The notes under the pieces were generated by a model. The model saw nothing but the letters and a program-made list of their open reading frames with translations, did not search any database and had not been told where the DNA came from. A stretch of DNA of 64,000 bases from the NCBI RefSeq assembly GCF_004101245.1, contig NZ_SCIN01000002.1, positions 186,001-250,000 of the forward strand. The letters run 5' to 3'. Of the stretch, positions 23,511 to 33,251 are shown piece after piece; position 1 is the stretch's first letter; every line of letters begins with the position of its first letter. Source of the DNA: Sphingomonas sp. UV9 (lineage in GTDB: Bacteria > Pseudomonadota > Alphaproteobacteria > Sphingomonadales > Sphingomonadaceae). A program made the position numbers and the translations under genes.

Positions 23511-25799
23511 ATGGCGCAGTGGCTTTGCTCGGCTCGGACGGTGCAGGTCGAGGGGCTTGTGTCGCGGTTCGATCCTCGGTTTTGGACGGTGGATTTTCCT
23601 CGGCCGATGATGGCTTCGGTCGTCACCACGGGGCCGGATTCGCTGCGGGTGGATGCGGTGTTCTACAAGGCAGACGATCTGGCGGGGCTGATCTGGGAGG
23701 CCGAGGACCGGTTCGATCATCCGTTGCTGAAGTACGAGACGTCGCGGGATTTTCGGGATTGTCGGCTGAGCTTTCGGTGGCGTTCGAGCGGCGTGATGGC
23801 GCTGGATGCCATCAATGGCCCGACGTTGACGATCGAGGGGCGCGATGCCGCTGGCGTGGCGCGCGCGTGGTATGTGCGGTTGTGGAATTATGCGGTCGGG
23901 ACGCCCGAGGATGCGCGCGTTTCGCTCGATTTTGCGGCGATTGTTGGCGGATTCGAACTGCCCGAGGACTCCGATCCCGTTTGGGTGGGGGATATCGACC
24001 GGATGTTCGTGTCGGTGGTGCCGCCGGAGTATTCGGGGGTGGATGTGGCCCTCGCCGCGGCGCGAGAGGGGTGGGTCGAGTGGACCGATCTGGTCTGTGA
24101 GGGGCCCGGGTCGGTGCTGGCGATCGGCGACGCGGTGGTGCCCGAGCACGAGGTGCGGATCGCGGGCGGGTATGACGACAGCTACAACCTGACGCCGGCG
24201 CGGTTGCTGCGCAATGCGCTGCACCTCGGCTACCGGGGGAGCATCACGCATTATGTGGGCATGAGCCATTATTTCCGGCTCGAGGGGGCTGGGGGCGGGT
24301 TTTACGTGTCGGCGGCCGGGGGCGTCTTGAACGCGGCGTGTGCGGCCTGGCATCGGGACTTTGCGGTGCGGGCCCAGGCGCTTGGGTTCGGTGTGATCTG
24401 GTCGCTGAGCTACGAGCTGTTCGACGCGCATTGCTGGAACGACTGGAAACAGCGCGCCGCGGACGGGTCGCCGGCGTTGACCGGGTGGGCGCCGCCGTCG
24501 ACGTTGCTGTCGCCGGCGCATGGCGGGGCGATGGGGTATCTGCAGGCGGTGGCGCGGGCGTTCGTGGCGATCGCTGTCGGGGCCGGATTGGCGGCGAAGT
24601 TCCAGGTCGGCGAGCCGTGGTGGTGGATCATGCCCGACGGGCGACCCTGCATCTATGATGCAAGCGCGGTGGCGGCGTTCGCGCCGGTCGCGATCGGCAG
24701 TATCCTGGGCGCGAAGAACGCCGCGCGGATCGCTACGCTGGATGCGGCGGGGGTATGTCTGGCGGCGTCTACGGCGGCTCTGGTGGCGGCGGCGAAAGCC
24801 GAGGCGCATTCGCTCGGAGCGGGGGGATGCGTTTCGCACTTGCTGACGTATCTGCCGACCGTGCTGGATGCGGCGGCGCCCGAGGCGAAGCGGGCGAACA
24901 TGCCGGTGGCGTGGGCGAGCCCGGCGTTCGATGTGTTGCAGCTCGAGGATTACGACTGGGTGACGGCGGGGGATAGCGCGTCGTCGGCGGAGGGCGTGGC
25001 GGTGGCGTTCGCGCGGCTGGGGTATCCGGTGGAGCGGCAACATTACCTGTCGGGGTTCGTGTTGCGGCCGGACCAGGCCGTGCAGTGGGGACTGATCGAG
25101 GCTGCTGCCGAGGTCGCGCGCGCGCGCGGGGTGGCGGAGACGTTCCTGTGGGCGCTGCCGCAGGTGATGCGCGACGGGTTCGTGCATTTCGATACTGCTG
25201 GGGAGGATGCCGTGGACGCGTTCGATGACGTGCTGTTTCCGTTGGAGCTGGGGCGCGAGGCCGAGGTGGCGCCCGGGTTCTCGACTGCGATCGTGACGAG
25301 TGCCGGGGGGCGGGAGGCGCGCAATGCGGCGTGGGCGGAGGCGCGGACATCGTATGATGTCGGGCCGGGGCTGCGGAGCGAGGCGGATATCGGCGTGCTG
25401 CTCGCGTTCTTTCGCGCGCGGATGGGGGCGGCGCGGGGGTTTCGGTTGCGCGATCCTTTCGATTTCGACGCGGCGGGCGAGGTCGTTGGGGTTGGGGACG
25501 GGGTGGCTCGGCGGTTTGCCCTGGTAAAGTCGTACGGGGCGGCGGAGCGGCGGATCACGCGGCCGGTGGCGGGGAGCGTTGCGGTGGCCGTGGAGGGCGT
25601 TGGGACTGCGGCGTTTTCCGTGGAGGCTGGGGGGTGGGTGGTGCTGGATCTGGCGCCTGCCCTCGGGGCTGTGGTGACGGCCGGGTTTGCCTTCGATGTG
25701 CCGGTTCGGTTTGCCGAGGATCGGTTGAGCGTGGCGCGGGCTACGTTTCTGGCGGGGGTGGCGGCGAATGTGCCGTTGGTTGAGATTCGGGAGGCTTGA
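23511..25799 (+). CDS. GTA distal tail protein: N-terminal TIM-barrel-like region fused to DUF2460
   Basis: The C-terminal 190 residues (from about residue 575, FPLELGREAEVAPGFSTAIV to the end) are the DUF2460 domain, which on its own forms the RcGTA g12 distal tail protein of about 210 residues. Here it is preceded by some 560 extra residues. That part starts with an LCSARTVQVEGLVSRFDPRFWTVDFPRPMMA beta-region (in pieces) and then looks like a glycosidase-type TIM barrel: LHLGYRGSITHYVGMSHYF, GFGVIWSLSYELFD, KFQVGEPWWWIMPDG, QLEDYDWVTAG. ATG 23511 follows AGGAGG. The enlarged protein (762 residues) may bind or cut a cell-surface glycan; this is inference. Confidence 0.78.
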   Translation: MAQWLCSARTVQVEGLVSRFDPRFWTVDFPRPMMASVVTTGPDSLRVDAVFYKADDLAGLIWEAEDRFDHPLLKYETSRDFRDCRLSFRWRSSGVMALDAINGPTLTIEGRDAAGVARAWYVRLWNYAVGTPEDARVSLDFAAIVGGFELPEDSDPVWVGDIDRMFVSVVPPEYSGVDVALAAAREGWVEWTDLVCEGPGSVLAIGDAVVPEHEVRIAGGYDDSYNLTPARLLRNALHLGYRGSITHYVGMSHYFRLEGAGGGFYVSAAGGVLNAACAAWHRDFAVRAQALGFGVIWSLSYELFDAHCWNDWKQRAADGSPALTGWAPPSTLLSPAHGGAMGYLQAVARAFVAIAVGAGLAAKFQVGEPWWWIMPDGRPCIYDASAVAAFAPVAIGSILGAKNAARIATLDAAGVCLAASTAALVAAAKAEAHSLGAGGCVSHLLTYLPTVLDAAAPEAKRANMPVAWASPAFDVLQLEDYDWVTAGDSASSAEGVAVAFARLGYPVERQHYLSGFVLRPDQAVQWGLIEAAAEVARARGVAETFLWALPQVMRDGFVHFDTAGEDAVDAFDDVLFPLELGREAEVAPGFSTAIVTSAGGREARNAAWAEARTSYDVGPGLRSEADIGVLLAFFRARMGAARGFRLRDPFDFDAAGEVVGVGDGVARRFALVKSYGAAERRITRPVAGSVAVAVEGVGTAAFSVEAGGWVVLDLAPALGAVVTAGFAFDVPVRFAEDRLSVARATFLAGVAANVPLVEIREA

Positions 25800-25804
25800 G
25801 GCCC

Positions 25805-25932
25805 TCGTCCCGACGGGAGAGCTACGGTCGGTTGAGGGTTAGGTGGAATTTAGGTCCCGTGCCTCACGCCCCTCTCCCTCCCACGCGCAAGGGCGCGCGG
25901 GCCCCTCCCTCTCCCCGGAGGGGCGAGGGAAT
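25805..25932. repeat. Palindromic repeat before g13
   Basis: Another copy of the pyrimidine-rich family: CCTCTCCCTCCCACGCGCAA, GGGCGCGCGGGCCCC and the closing hairpin CCCTCTCCCC-GGAGGGGCGAGGG (25862-25930), preceded by a degenerate first half. Confidence 0.7.
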
Positions 25933-25952
25933 TGCTTTGGAAGGAGGCTGCC

Positions 25953-26750
25953 ATGTTTCTGGATGCGGAGCTGGCGACGATCGCCTTGTGCTGGCGGATC
26001 GAGCGTCGGGATGGGGTGGCGGTGGGACTTACCGCGCATGACCGGGATATTGTGGTGGACGGGCTGGTGCACCGCGCTGCGCCTGGGATGACGCCATCGG
26101 CAATCCAGCGCGCCGATGGCCTGGAGGCGGATACGATGGATGTGGCGGGCGCCTTGACGAGCGCCGCTATCGGCGAGCGGGATTTGCTCAGTGGGCGCTG
26201 GGATGGGGCTCGGGTCGTGCTGTTTGCGGTGGATTGGACCGATCCAGCTTCTCGGGTCGCGCTGGGCGAGGGCGTGATCGGGGCGGTCGAGGTGGGAGAT
26301 GATGGCTTTACCGCGGAGCTGCGCGGGGCGAGTGCGGCGCTGGATCGGCCGGTTGTCGAGGAGACGTCGCCCGAATGTCGCGCGGAACTGGGGGATCGAC
26401 GGTGTCGGGTGGCGATGGCGGGGCGGCGGCGGTTTGCCCGGGTTGTTGCATGCGAGGGGGCGGTGGTGACGCTGGACTCGGGCGCGGAGGGGCTTGGAGG
26501 CGGGCTGCTGCGCTGGTTCGGGGGCGAAAATTGCGGGTTGGAGAGTGTTGTCGCGGGGGCGCTCGGGATGGTGGTCACGCTGCGGGCCATGCCGGCGTTC
26601 GTGGTCGAAGCGGGGGTGCTGGTCGAGGTGGTGGAGGGGTGTGACAAGAGTCTCGCCACCTGCGCGGGGCGGTTTGGCAACGCGGTGAACTTTCGTGGCG
26701 AGCCGTTTCTGCCGGGGATCGATTTGCTCACGCGGTATCCGGGGGCTTGA
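25953..26750 (+). CDS. GTA tail hub protein, DUF2163 family
   Basis: Baseplate/hub component; RcGTA g13-type. The 265-residue protein has the DUF2163 N-terminal part (IALCWRIERRDGVAVGLTAHD, GALTSAAIGERDLLSGRWDGA) and a C-terminal Cys-containing region (SPECRAELGDRRCRV, GCDKSLATCAGRFGNAVNFR, GEPFLPG). The four Cys are arranged like the metal/Fe-S site of phage lambda tail-tip protein L relatives; metal binding here is inference. ATG 25953 follows GGAGG. It overlaps the peptidase gene. Confidence 0.85.
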   Translation: MFLDAELATIALCWRIERRDGVAVGLTAHDRDIVVDGLVHRAAPGMTPSAIQRADGLEADTMDVAGALTSAAIGERDLLSGRWDGARVVLFAVDWTDPASRVALGEGVIGAVEVGDDGFTAELRGASAALDRPVVEETSPECRAELGDRRCRVAMAGRRRFARVVACEGAVVTLDSGAEGLGGGLLRWFGGENCGLESVVAGALGMVVTLRAMPAFVVEAGVLVEVVEGCDKSLATCAGRFGNAVNFRGEPFLPGIDLLTRYPGA

Positions 26751-27118
26751 GCCGGATTGCAGACGCTGCCGTTGCGGCGGTGGGAACGCGGTTTCGGTTG
26801 CATGGGCGGGGGCTGGACGGGCTCGATTGCGTCGGGCTGGTCGCGTTGGCGTTGCGGGCTGACGGGTATGCCGGCGCGGTGCCGACCGGGTACTCCCTGC
26901 GAGGCGGCGATTGGGGTTTGCTCGATCGGGTGCTGGTGCGGGTTGCGACCGCGGAGCCGGGCGACGTGCTGCTGATGGCGGCGGGGCCGGGGCAGGTTCA
27001 TCTGGGGATCAGGACGGCTGCAGGGTTCGTGCATGCGGATGCCGCCTTGCGGCGTGTGGTGGAGCGGCCGGGGATGCCGCCCTGGCCCTTGATCGGTGTT
27101 TGGCGGATGGGGGTGTAG
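26747..27118 (+). CDS. GTA cell-wall peptidase, NlpC/P60 family
   Basis: Predicted peptidoglycan endopeptidase of the tail that helps DNA cross the cell wall; RcGTA g14-type. The 123-residue protein has the catalytic Cys in GLDCVGLVALAL and the His in PGQVHLGI, in the usual spacing. The start is TTG at 26747, overlapping the hub stop, so expression depends on coupled translation. It is short but complete for GTA members. Confidence 0.85.
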   Translation: MSRIADAAVAAVGTRFRLHGRGLDGLDCVGLVALALRADGYAGAVPTGYSLRGGDWGLLDRVLVRVATAEPGDVLLMAAGPGQVHLGIRTAAGFVHADAALRRVVERPGMPPWPLIGVWRMGV

Positions 27119-27119
27119 C

Positions 27120-29279
27120 ATGGCGACCTTGGTATTGACGGCCGTGGGCACCGCCGTGGGTGGGCCGATCGGGGGCGCGATCGGGGCTTTGATCGGGCAG
27201 TCCGTGGATCATGCGCTGTTCTCGCCGAAGCGACGCGAAGGGCCGCGGCTGGTCGAGCTGGCGGTGCAGACCTCGTCCTATGGCGCGCAGATCCCGAAGC
27301 TGTTCGGGACGATGCGGGTGGCGGGGACGGTGATCTGGGCGACCGACCTGATCGAGAGCCGCGCCTCGTCCCGATCGGGCAAGGGGCAGCCGAGCGTCTC
27401 GACCTATTCCTACGCGGCGTCGTTTGCGGTGCTGTTGTCGGCGCGGGCCGTGCTGGGCGTGGGGCGGATCTGGGCGGAGGGGAAGCTGCTGCGGGGGGCT
27501 GCAGGGGACTTCAAGACTGCGACCCGGTTCCGGCTGCATCTTGGCGGTGAGGACCAGGCGGTCGATCCGTTGATCGCGTCCGCTGAGGGGCCGTCGCCGG
27601 CGTATCGCGGGTGCGCTTACGCCGTGTTCGAGATGTTGGCGCTCGCGGATTTCGGGAATCGGATTCCTTCGCTGACGTTCGAGGTGATTGCCGACGAGGG
27701 GCCGGTGCTGGTGTCGACGATAGCAAAAGCGCTGGCGGGGGAGGTTTCGGGGACGGCGGCGCTGGCGGTGGGCGGATTTGCGGCGTCGGGCGGGAGCGTT
27801 CGGGCCGTGCTGGAGATGTTGGGGCGGGCCGGCGGGGCCTGGTTTGCGCCTGATGGGGCGACACTGGTGATGCGGGATGCGGCGGACGCTGTCGTTGCGG
27901 TGGCCGACGAGGGATTTGCGGTTTCGGGCAGGGGCGTGCGGCGGGCGCGGGCGGTGGCGGCGATCGAGACCGTGCCGCGGACGGTGACGGTCGGCTATTA
28001 TGATGCGGCACGCGATTACCAGGCGGGCGTGCAGCGGGCGCGGCGGCCGGGCGCTGGCGTGCGCGACCTGTCGGTCGAGGTGCCGGCGGTGCTGGAGGCG
28101 GGCGCGGCGAAGACGGTGGCCGAGGCGATGCTGTCGCGGGCCGAGGCTGGGCGGGTTCGAAGGACCGTGGCAGCGGGGTTCGGCGCGCTGGCGATTGCGC
28201 CAGGCGCCTGCGTGACGATCGTCGACGAACGGGGCGCGGGCGAGGGTGGCGTCTGGCGGGTCGCCGATATGAGTATCGAGGGGATGGTGACGACGCTCGG
28301 GCTGGTGCCGTTCGTGGCGGCGTCGTTGCCCGCGACCGCGACGAGCGGGCGGGTGTCGGCGGCGGTCGATGCGGTCGTCGGGGCGACGATCCTGCGGGCT
28401 TTCGAGGTTCCCGGGCTGGAGGACGCGCCGTCGACCGCGCCGCGGATGACGGTGGTTGCGACCGGTACGGGCGCGGCGTGGCGGCAGGCGGCTTTGCTCT
28501 ACAGCCTGGATGACGGGGCGAGTTGGGTTGCGGCCGGGGCGACGGCTGCGCCTGCGGTGGTAGGGACGATCGCGGTGGTGGCGCCGGGCGCGCCGGCGAC
28601 GTTGGTCGATCGCCGAGGAGTGTTCGACGTCGTCCTTGCACATGCCGACATGGCGTTGGCGGATGCCGATGCGGCGGCGCTCGATCGGGGCGCGAACCTC
28701 GCGTTGCTGGGGGAGGAACTGGTCCAGTTCGCGCGGTCGGAACCCTTAGGTGGCGCGCGGTGGCGGTTGAGCGGGTTGCTGCGCGGGCGGCGGGGGAGCG
28801 AGGCGGCGGTTGGCGCGCAGGTGATCGGGGATCGGTTCGTGCTGATCGAGGCAGAGGCGGCGCGGGCGTTCGACCTGCCAGTGTCGGTGCTGGGGCGCGA
28901 GGTTCGCGTGATGGCTTCGGGCGTAGGCGACGCGACGCCGGTCGAGACCCGGTGCGTGATGCGCGGGGCATCCGTGGTGCCGCCGTCGCCGGTGCATCTT
29001 GGCTGGCGTGGCGAGGCGGATGGCAGCGCGACCGTGCGGTGGACGCGACGGAGCCGGGCGGGGTGGCGCTGGATCGACGGGGTAGACGCGCCGCTGGCCG
29101 AGGAAGGCGAGGCGTACCGGGTGACGCTGACGACGGGAACCAACGTCCGCGACGTCGATGTGGCGGTGCCGTCGATCGTTCTGAGCGCGGCGGAGCGGGC
29201 CGGGCCGGTCGGCGTCGCGGTGCGGCAGCGCGGCGTGTTCGGCGAATCGCTGGCGGCGGCGCTGATCGTACCGGCCTGA
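27120..29279 (+). CDS. GTA host-specificity / baseplate megatron-like tail protein (short form)
   Basis: Large baseplate protein equivalent to RcGTA g15. It begins VLTAVGTAVGGPIGGAIGALIG, the glycine-rich membrane-active start seen in these proteins, followed by a phage tail protein domain (YGAQIPKLFGTMRVAGTVIW, YSYAASFAVLLSARAVLGVG, LADFGNRIPSLTFEV) and beta-rich C-terminal modules. At 719 residues it is a little over half the length of the roughly 1300-residue R. capsulatus protein, and I see no TIM-barrel-like part in it. ATG 27120 follows the peptidase stop directly. Confidence 0.82.
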   Translation: MATLVLTAVGTAVGGPIGGAIGALIGQSVDHALFSPKRREGPRLVELAVQTSSYGAQIPKLFGTMRVAGTVIWATDLIESRASSRSGKGQPSVSTYSYAASFAVLLSARAVLGVGRIWAEGKLLRGAAGDFKTATRFRLHLGGEDQAVDPLIASAEGPSPAYRGCAYAVFEMLALADFGNRIPSLTFEVIADEGPVLVSTIAKALAGEVSGTAALAVGGFAASGGSVRAVLEMLGRAGGAWFAPDGATLVMRDAADAVVAVADEGFAVSGRGVRRARAVAAIETVPRTVTVGYYDAARDYQAGVQRARRPGAGVRDLSVEVPAVLEAGAAKTVAEAMLSRAEAGRVRRTVAAGFGALAIAPGACVTIVDERGAGEGGVWRVADMSIEGMVTTLGLVPFVAASLPATATSGRVSAAVDAVVGATILRAFEVPGLEDAPSTAPRMTVVATGTGAAWRQAALLYSLDDGASWVAAGATAAPAVVGTIAVVAPGAPATLVDRRGVFDVVLAHADMALADADAAALDRGANLALLGEELVQFARSEPLGGARWRLSGLLRGRRGSEAAVGAQVIGDRFVLIEAEAARAFDLPVSVLGREVRVMASGVGDATPVETRCVMRGASVVPPSPVHLGWRGEADGSATVRWTRRSRAGWRWIDGVDAPLAEEGEAYRVTLTTGTNVRDVDVAVPSIVLSAAERAGPVGVAVRQRGVFGESLAAALIVPA

Positions 29280-29298
29280 TTATCGAACGGGGGAACGA

Positions 29299-29805
29299 AT
29301 GATGAGCGACGACATCACACCGCGACTGGCATTGCCGTTGTTGCAGCCGGGACAGGCGCAGAAGGAAACGACGCATAACGAGGCGCTCGCGCTGCTCGAC
29401 CTGGCGGTGCAGGCGAGCGTGCTGGCGATGGGAACCAACGTGCCGCCGGCGAGTCCGGTGGCGGGGAACGCCTGGATCGTCGGTGCCGCGCCGACCGGTG
29501 GCTGGGTCGGGCAGCCGCGCTCGATTGCAGGATGGACGAGCGGGGGCTGGCGATTCGTCGCCGCGCGCGACGGGATGGCGGTGTGGAGCGTGGCCGACGA
29601 GCAGGTCGCGCGGTTCGGTGGCGGGGCTTGGACGCTCGGGGTGCTGGCGGGATCGCGCGTGTCGATCGGCGGAATCGACGTCGTCGGCGCGCAGCGCGAG
29701 GCCATCGTCGAACCGTCGGGGGGAATCGTCGCCGACCTGGAAGCGAGGGCGGCGATCGGCGCCATATTGGGGGCGTTGCGGGGTCACGGATTGATTTCTG
29801 TCTGA
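29299..29805 (+). CDS. DUF2793 domain protein, last gene of the GTA cluster
   Basis: A 168-residue protein of unknown function. DUF2793 proteins are usually encoded at the tail end of alphaproteobacterial phage and GTA clusters. It opens ITPRLALPLLQPGQAQKETTHNEA, the typical DUF2793 start, and has NAWIVGAAPTGGWVGQ and WRFVAARDGMAVWSVAD. Its place right after the baseplate gene suggests a fibre or attachment part. ATG 29299 or the adjacent ATG 29302 can serve. Confidence 0.8.
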   Translation: MMSDDITPRLALPLLQPGQAQKETTHNEALALLDLAVQASVLAMGTNVPPASPVAGNAWIVGAAPTGGWVGQPRSIAGWTSGGWRFVAARDGMAVWSVADEQVARFGGGAWTLGVLAGSRVSIGGIDVVGAQREAIVEPSGGIVADLEARAAIGAILGALRGHGLISV

Positions 29806-29924
29806 AACCCCCAAAAACTGTGTCGTTCCAGCAACAGTATCAACTTTTGTTAGCTTGCGTGGAAACAAGCCCGAGGATAGGGAGTTTGCGATGTCCGTGT
29901 GACACTCATGAAAGGGGATTTAGT

Positions 29925-31046
<1,122 letters not shown>

Positions 31047-31091
31047 GACTTTCGCCAACCGGCTCTCGGGTCGGTTACGGAATGAAGATCG

Positions 31092-31125
31092 GGGAGGTCG
31101 GCGCAAGCCGGCCTCCCTTTTCTTT
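31092..31125 (+). terminator. Rho-independent terminator after the OmpA-family gene
   Basis: Stem GGGAGGTCGGC (31092-31102), loop GCAA, stem GCCGGCCTCCC (31107-31117) with one G-T pair, followed by TTTTCTTTT. It lies 46 bp after the stop codon. Confidence 0.85.
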
Positions 31126-31187
31126 TGTGGTTTGCGTTTGGGGCGTGGACCGGTCGCGGAGACGGCGGCTTGGGCTGGCGTAGATTG

Positions 31188-31561
31188 TGTTCACGCGGAG
31201 ACGCGGAGACGCGGAGAGTAAGAGTGGAGATGGCTCGTTCCGGGTAAGCGCCCGCGAATGCGGCTTTCGATGATTGGCTTCGCCAAAGCGGGGCCATGGC
31301 GGGAAGCGCTGTCCAAAGCTTCTTCTCACTCTCCGCGGCTCAGCGTCTCTGCGCGAACAAAATCAACGTTTGGACCTTTCGCGACGGCGGCGTTTGGTGG
31401 AACGCCGATGTGTTCACGCGAAGGCGCAAAGGCGCGAAGAGGGTTCGCGTGGGGCGGCGTCGATCGCCTTCTCATGGAATTTTGGGCTGCCGCACGAGTG
31501 CGAGGCGGAGCGCGCGGCCGGGGACGACACCTTTGCGCCTTCGCGCCTTCGCGTGAACACA
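31188..31561. repeat. Two related inverted-repeat elements
   Basis: Element A: GTTCACGCGGAGACGCGGAG near 31189 with its inverse, CTCCGCGGCTCAGCGTCTCT, near 31330-31358. Element B: GTTCACGCGAAGGCGCAAAG near 31411 with its inverse, GCGCCTTCGCGTGAACAC, ending at 31560. Each is about 150-170 bp between outer ends, both start with TGTTCACGCG, and they stand side by side in the 580-bp gap between the OmpA-family and shikimate dehydrogenase-like genes. No gene is supported in this gap. Confidence 0.7.
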
Positions 31562-31625
31562 TCTATCTACCCTTCACCGTAGCGGCTCGTGGCTATATTG
31601 GGGCGGCCCTAGCGAGGAGATGCAG

Positions 31626-32438
31626 ATGAAACCGCTGATTGGCCGGGATACGCAACTGTGCATGTCGCTGTCGGCGCGGCCGGGAAATTTCGGGACGCGG
31701 TTCCATAACCGGCTGTACGAACTGACCGGACTGGATTTCGTCTACAAGTCGTTCTCGACCACCGACCTGGACGCGGCGATCGGCGGGATACGGGCGCTGG
31801 GGATTCGCGGATGTGCGATCTCGATGCCGTTCAAGGAGGCGGTGATTCCGTTGCTCGACGGGCTGGCGCCGACCGCGGGCGCGATCGACAGCGTCAACAC
31901 GATCGTCAACGACGATGGCGTGCTGACCGGGCACAACACGGATTACGGCGCGGTGGTCGATCTGGTCGCCGACCTCGATCGGGCGATGCCGTTCGTGGTC
32001 CAGGGCTCGGGCGGGATGGCGAAGGCGGTCGCGGCGGCACTGAGCGACAGCGGGTTTCGCAACGGGACGATTGTCGCGCGGAACGAGCGCGCTGGGCGGG
32101 CGCTGGCCGATCTCCATGGGTATCGCTGGGCTTCGGTGGCCGATGGGGCGGTGGCGTTGCTCGTGAACGTCACCCCGCTGGGGATGACCGGGGCGGATGC
32201 CGAGGCGCTGGCGTTTCCGGCGGCGATGATCGCGGCATGCGAGGTGGCGTTCGACGTGGTGCAGTACCCGATCGAGACGCCGTTCCTGCGCGCGGCCGCG
32301 GCGGCGGGGAAGCGGTGCATCACAGGAGCGGATGTCGCGACATTGCAGGCGGTGCAGCAGTTCATGCTGTATACCGGGGTGCAGCCGGATGCGGCGCAGG
32401 TCGCGGATGCGGCAGCCTGGGCGCGCGCCAATTCTTGA
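31626..32438 (+). CDS. Shikimate dehydrogenase-like protein (HI0607/SdhL type)
   Basis: NADP-dependent dehydrogenase of the AroE superfamily, 270 residues. It has SARPGNFGTRFHNRLYEL, the substrate-domain ALGIRGCAISMPFKE (AroE enzymes have NVTIPHK at that place), NTIVNDDGVLTGHNTDYG, the nucleotide loop QGSGGMAKA and NVTPLGM. The SMPFKE and FGTRFHN features point to the shikimate dehydrogenase-like subgroup, whose activity on shikimate is poor and whose true substrate is unsettled. ATG 31626 has an AGGAG at the right distance; the ATG six bases earlier is too close. Confidence 0.8.
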   Translation: MKPLIGRDTQLCMSLSARPGNFGTRFHNRLYELTGLDFVYKSFSTTDLDAAIGGIRALGIRGCAISMPFKEAVIPLLDGLAPTAGAIDSVNTIVNDDGVLTGHNTDYGAVVDLVADLDRAMPFVVQGSGGMAKAVAAALSDSGFRNGTIVARNERAGRALADLHGYRWASVADGAVALLVNVTPLGMTGADAEALAFPAAMIAACEVAFDVVQYPIETPFLRAAAAAGKRCITGADVATLQAVQQFMLYTGVQPDAAQVADAAAWARANS

Positions 32439-32491
32439 GTTTTGGGCCGTTCGATCCTTCCTCTGGCGGGGGGAGGATCGTGGGGGCGGCG

Positions 32492-33223
32492 CTAGAGCGT
32501 TTCCGTTAGCGCTGCGGCCAGCCAGGGTGGCGTCAGCGCATCGCCGAGCGCGTCGACGCGGCGGTGTTCGACCATCAGGTTCAACTCGGGGTAGGTGACG
32601 CGCGTTCGGCTGCTCGGTTCGGTGAACGGGGCGACGACGAGACGACGGTTGACCTTCGATCGGTGGTGCATCCGCGCGGTGTTCTCCTGGCCGACGTAAC
32701 AGCCCTTCGTGAAGCTGACGCCGTTGAGTTCGCGGGCGTTGCATTCGAGCCAGAGCGTTTCGCCACTGCCGAGCTCGGCAACGCCCTCGGTGACGCCAAG
32801 CGACAGGCGGTGGGCGTGCCAGCCGGTTGCGGGGTCGCCCGCGGGGGCGAGCCAGCGGTGGCCGAGCGCCGCCAGCCGCGGGTCGGGGACGCCCAAGGAG
32901 CCGTTCGGGGACCAATGGACTTTGGTATCGTCGGGCTGGAGCGTGATCGCGCGGCGAAGGCGATAGAGCGACAGGCGTTTCATCAGCGCCTCGGCCTGTG
33001 CCGCCTCGACGTCGATCAGCACGTCGTCGCCCTCGGCCCAGAGGATGAAGTCGAACAGCACCTTGCCTTGCGGGGACAGGAGCGCGGCCCAGGCGGGGGC
33101 GTCTGGCGTGAGCAGGGTGGTGTCGGCGGTGACGAGGCCTTGCAGGAAGCCGCGCACGTCCTCGCCTGCGATACGGATCACGCTGCGGTCGATGAGCATC
33201 GTTGCGGGGGCGGGCTGGTCCAT
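32492..33223 (-). CDS. ygfZ: YgfZ/GcvT (CAF17-like) folate-binding protein
   Basis: Tetrahydrofolate-dependent factor needed for repair or synthesis of some Fe-S enzymes. The 243-residue protein shows the family signature KGCYVGQENTARMHHRS (near residue 180) with the conserved Cys, plus VRGFLQGLVTADT near the N-terminus and the WAALLSPQGKVLFDFILW segment. The C-terminal barrel is short but present. ATG 33223 (MDQPAP) is chosen; GTG 33232 is an alternative. It is divergent from pyrC. Confidence 0.85.
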   Translation of the reverse strand: MDQPAPATMLIDRSVIRIAGEDVRGFLQGLVTADTTLLTPDAPAWAALLSPQGKVLFDFILWAEGDDVLIDVEAAQAEALMKRLSLYRLRRAITLQPDDTKVHWSPNGSLGVPDPRLAALGHRWLAPAGDPATGWHAHRLSLGVTEGVAELGSGETLWLECNARELNGVSFTKGCYVGQENTARMHHRSKVNRRLVVAPFTEPSSRTRVTYPELNLMVEHRRVDALGDALTPPWLAAALTETL

Positions 33224-33251
33224 ACCTACCACCTAGTGCGTGCGGGTCGAT

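Noticed and set aside
23307..25187. Minus-strand open frame of 626 codons opposite the g12 gene
   Set aside because: Shadow frame; composition is Arg/His/Pro-rich and there is no start signal, whereas the plus strand carries DUF2460.
15140..29805. Ordinary temperate prophage
   Set aside because: No integrase, repressor, replication or lysis genes and no att repeats; gene order and small tape measure match a gene transfer agent.
31188..31561. Small open frames in the repeats after the OmpA-family gene
   Set aside because: They read through inverted-repeat sequence on both strands equally and contain reiterated Arg/Gly text only.
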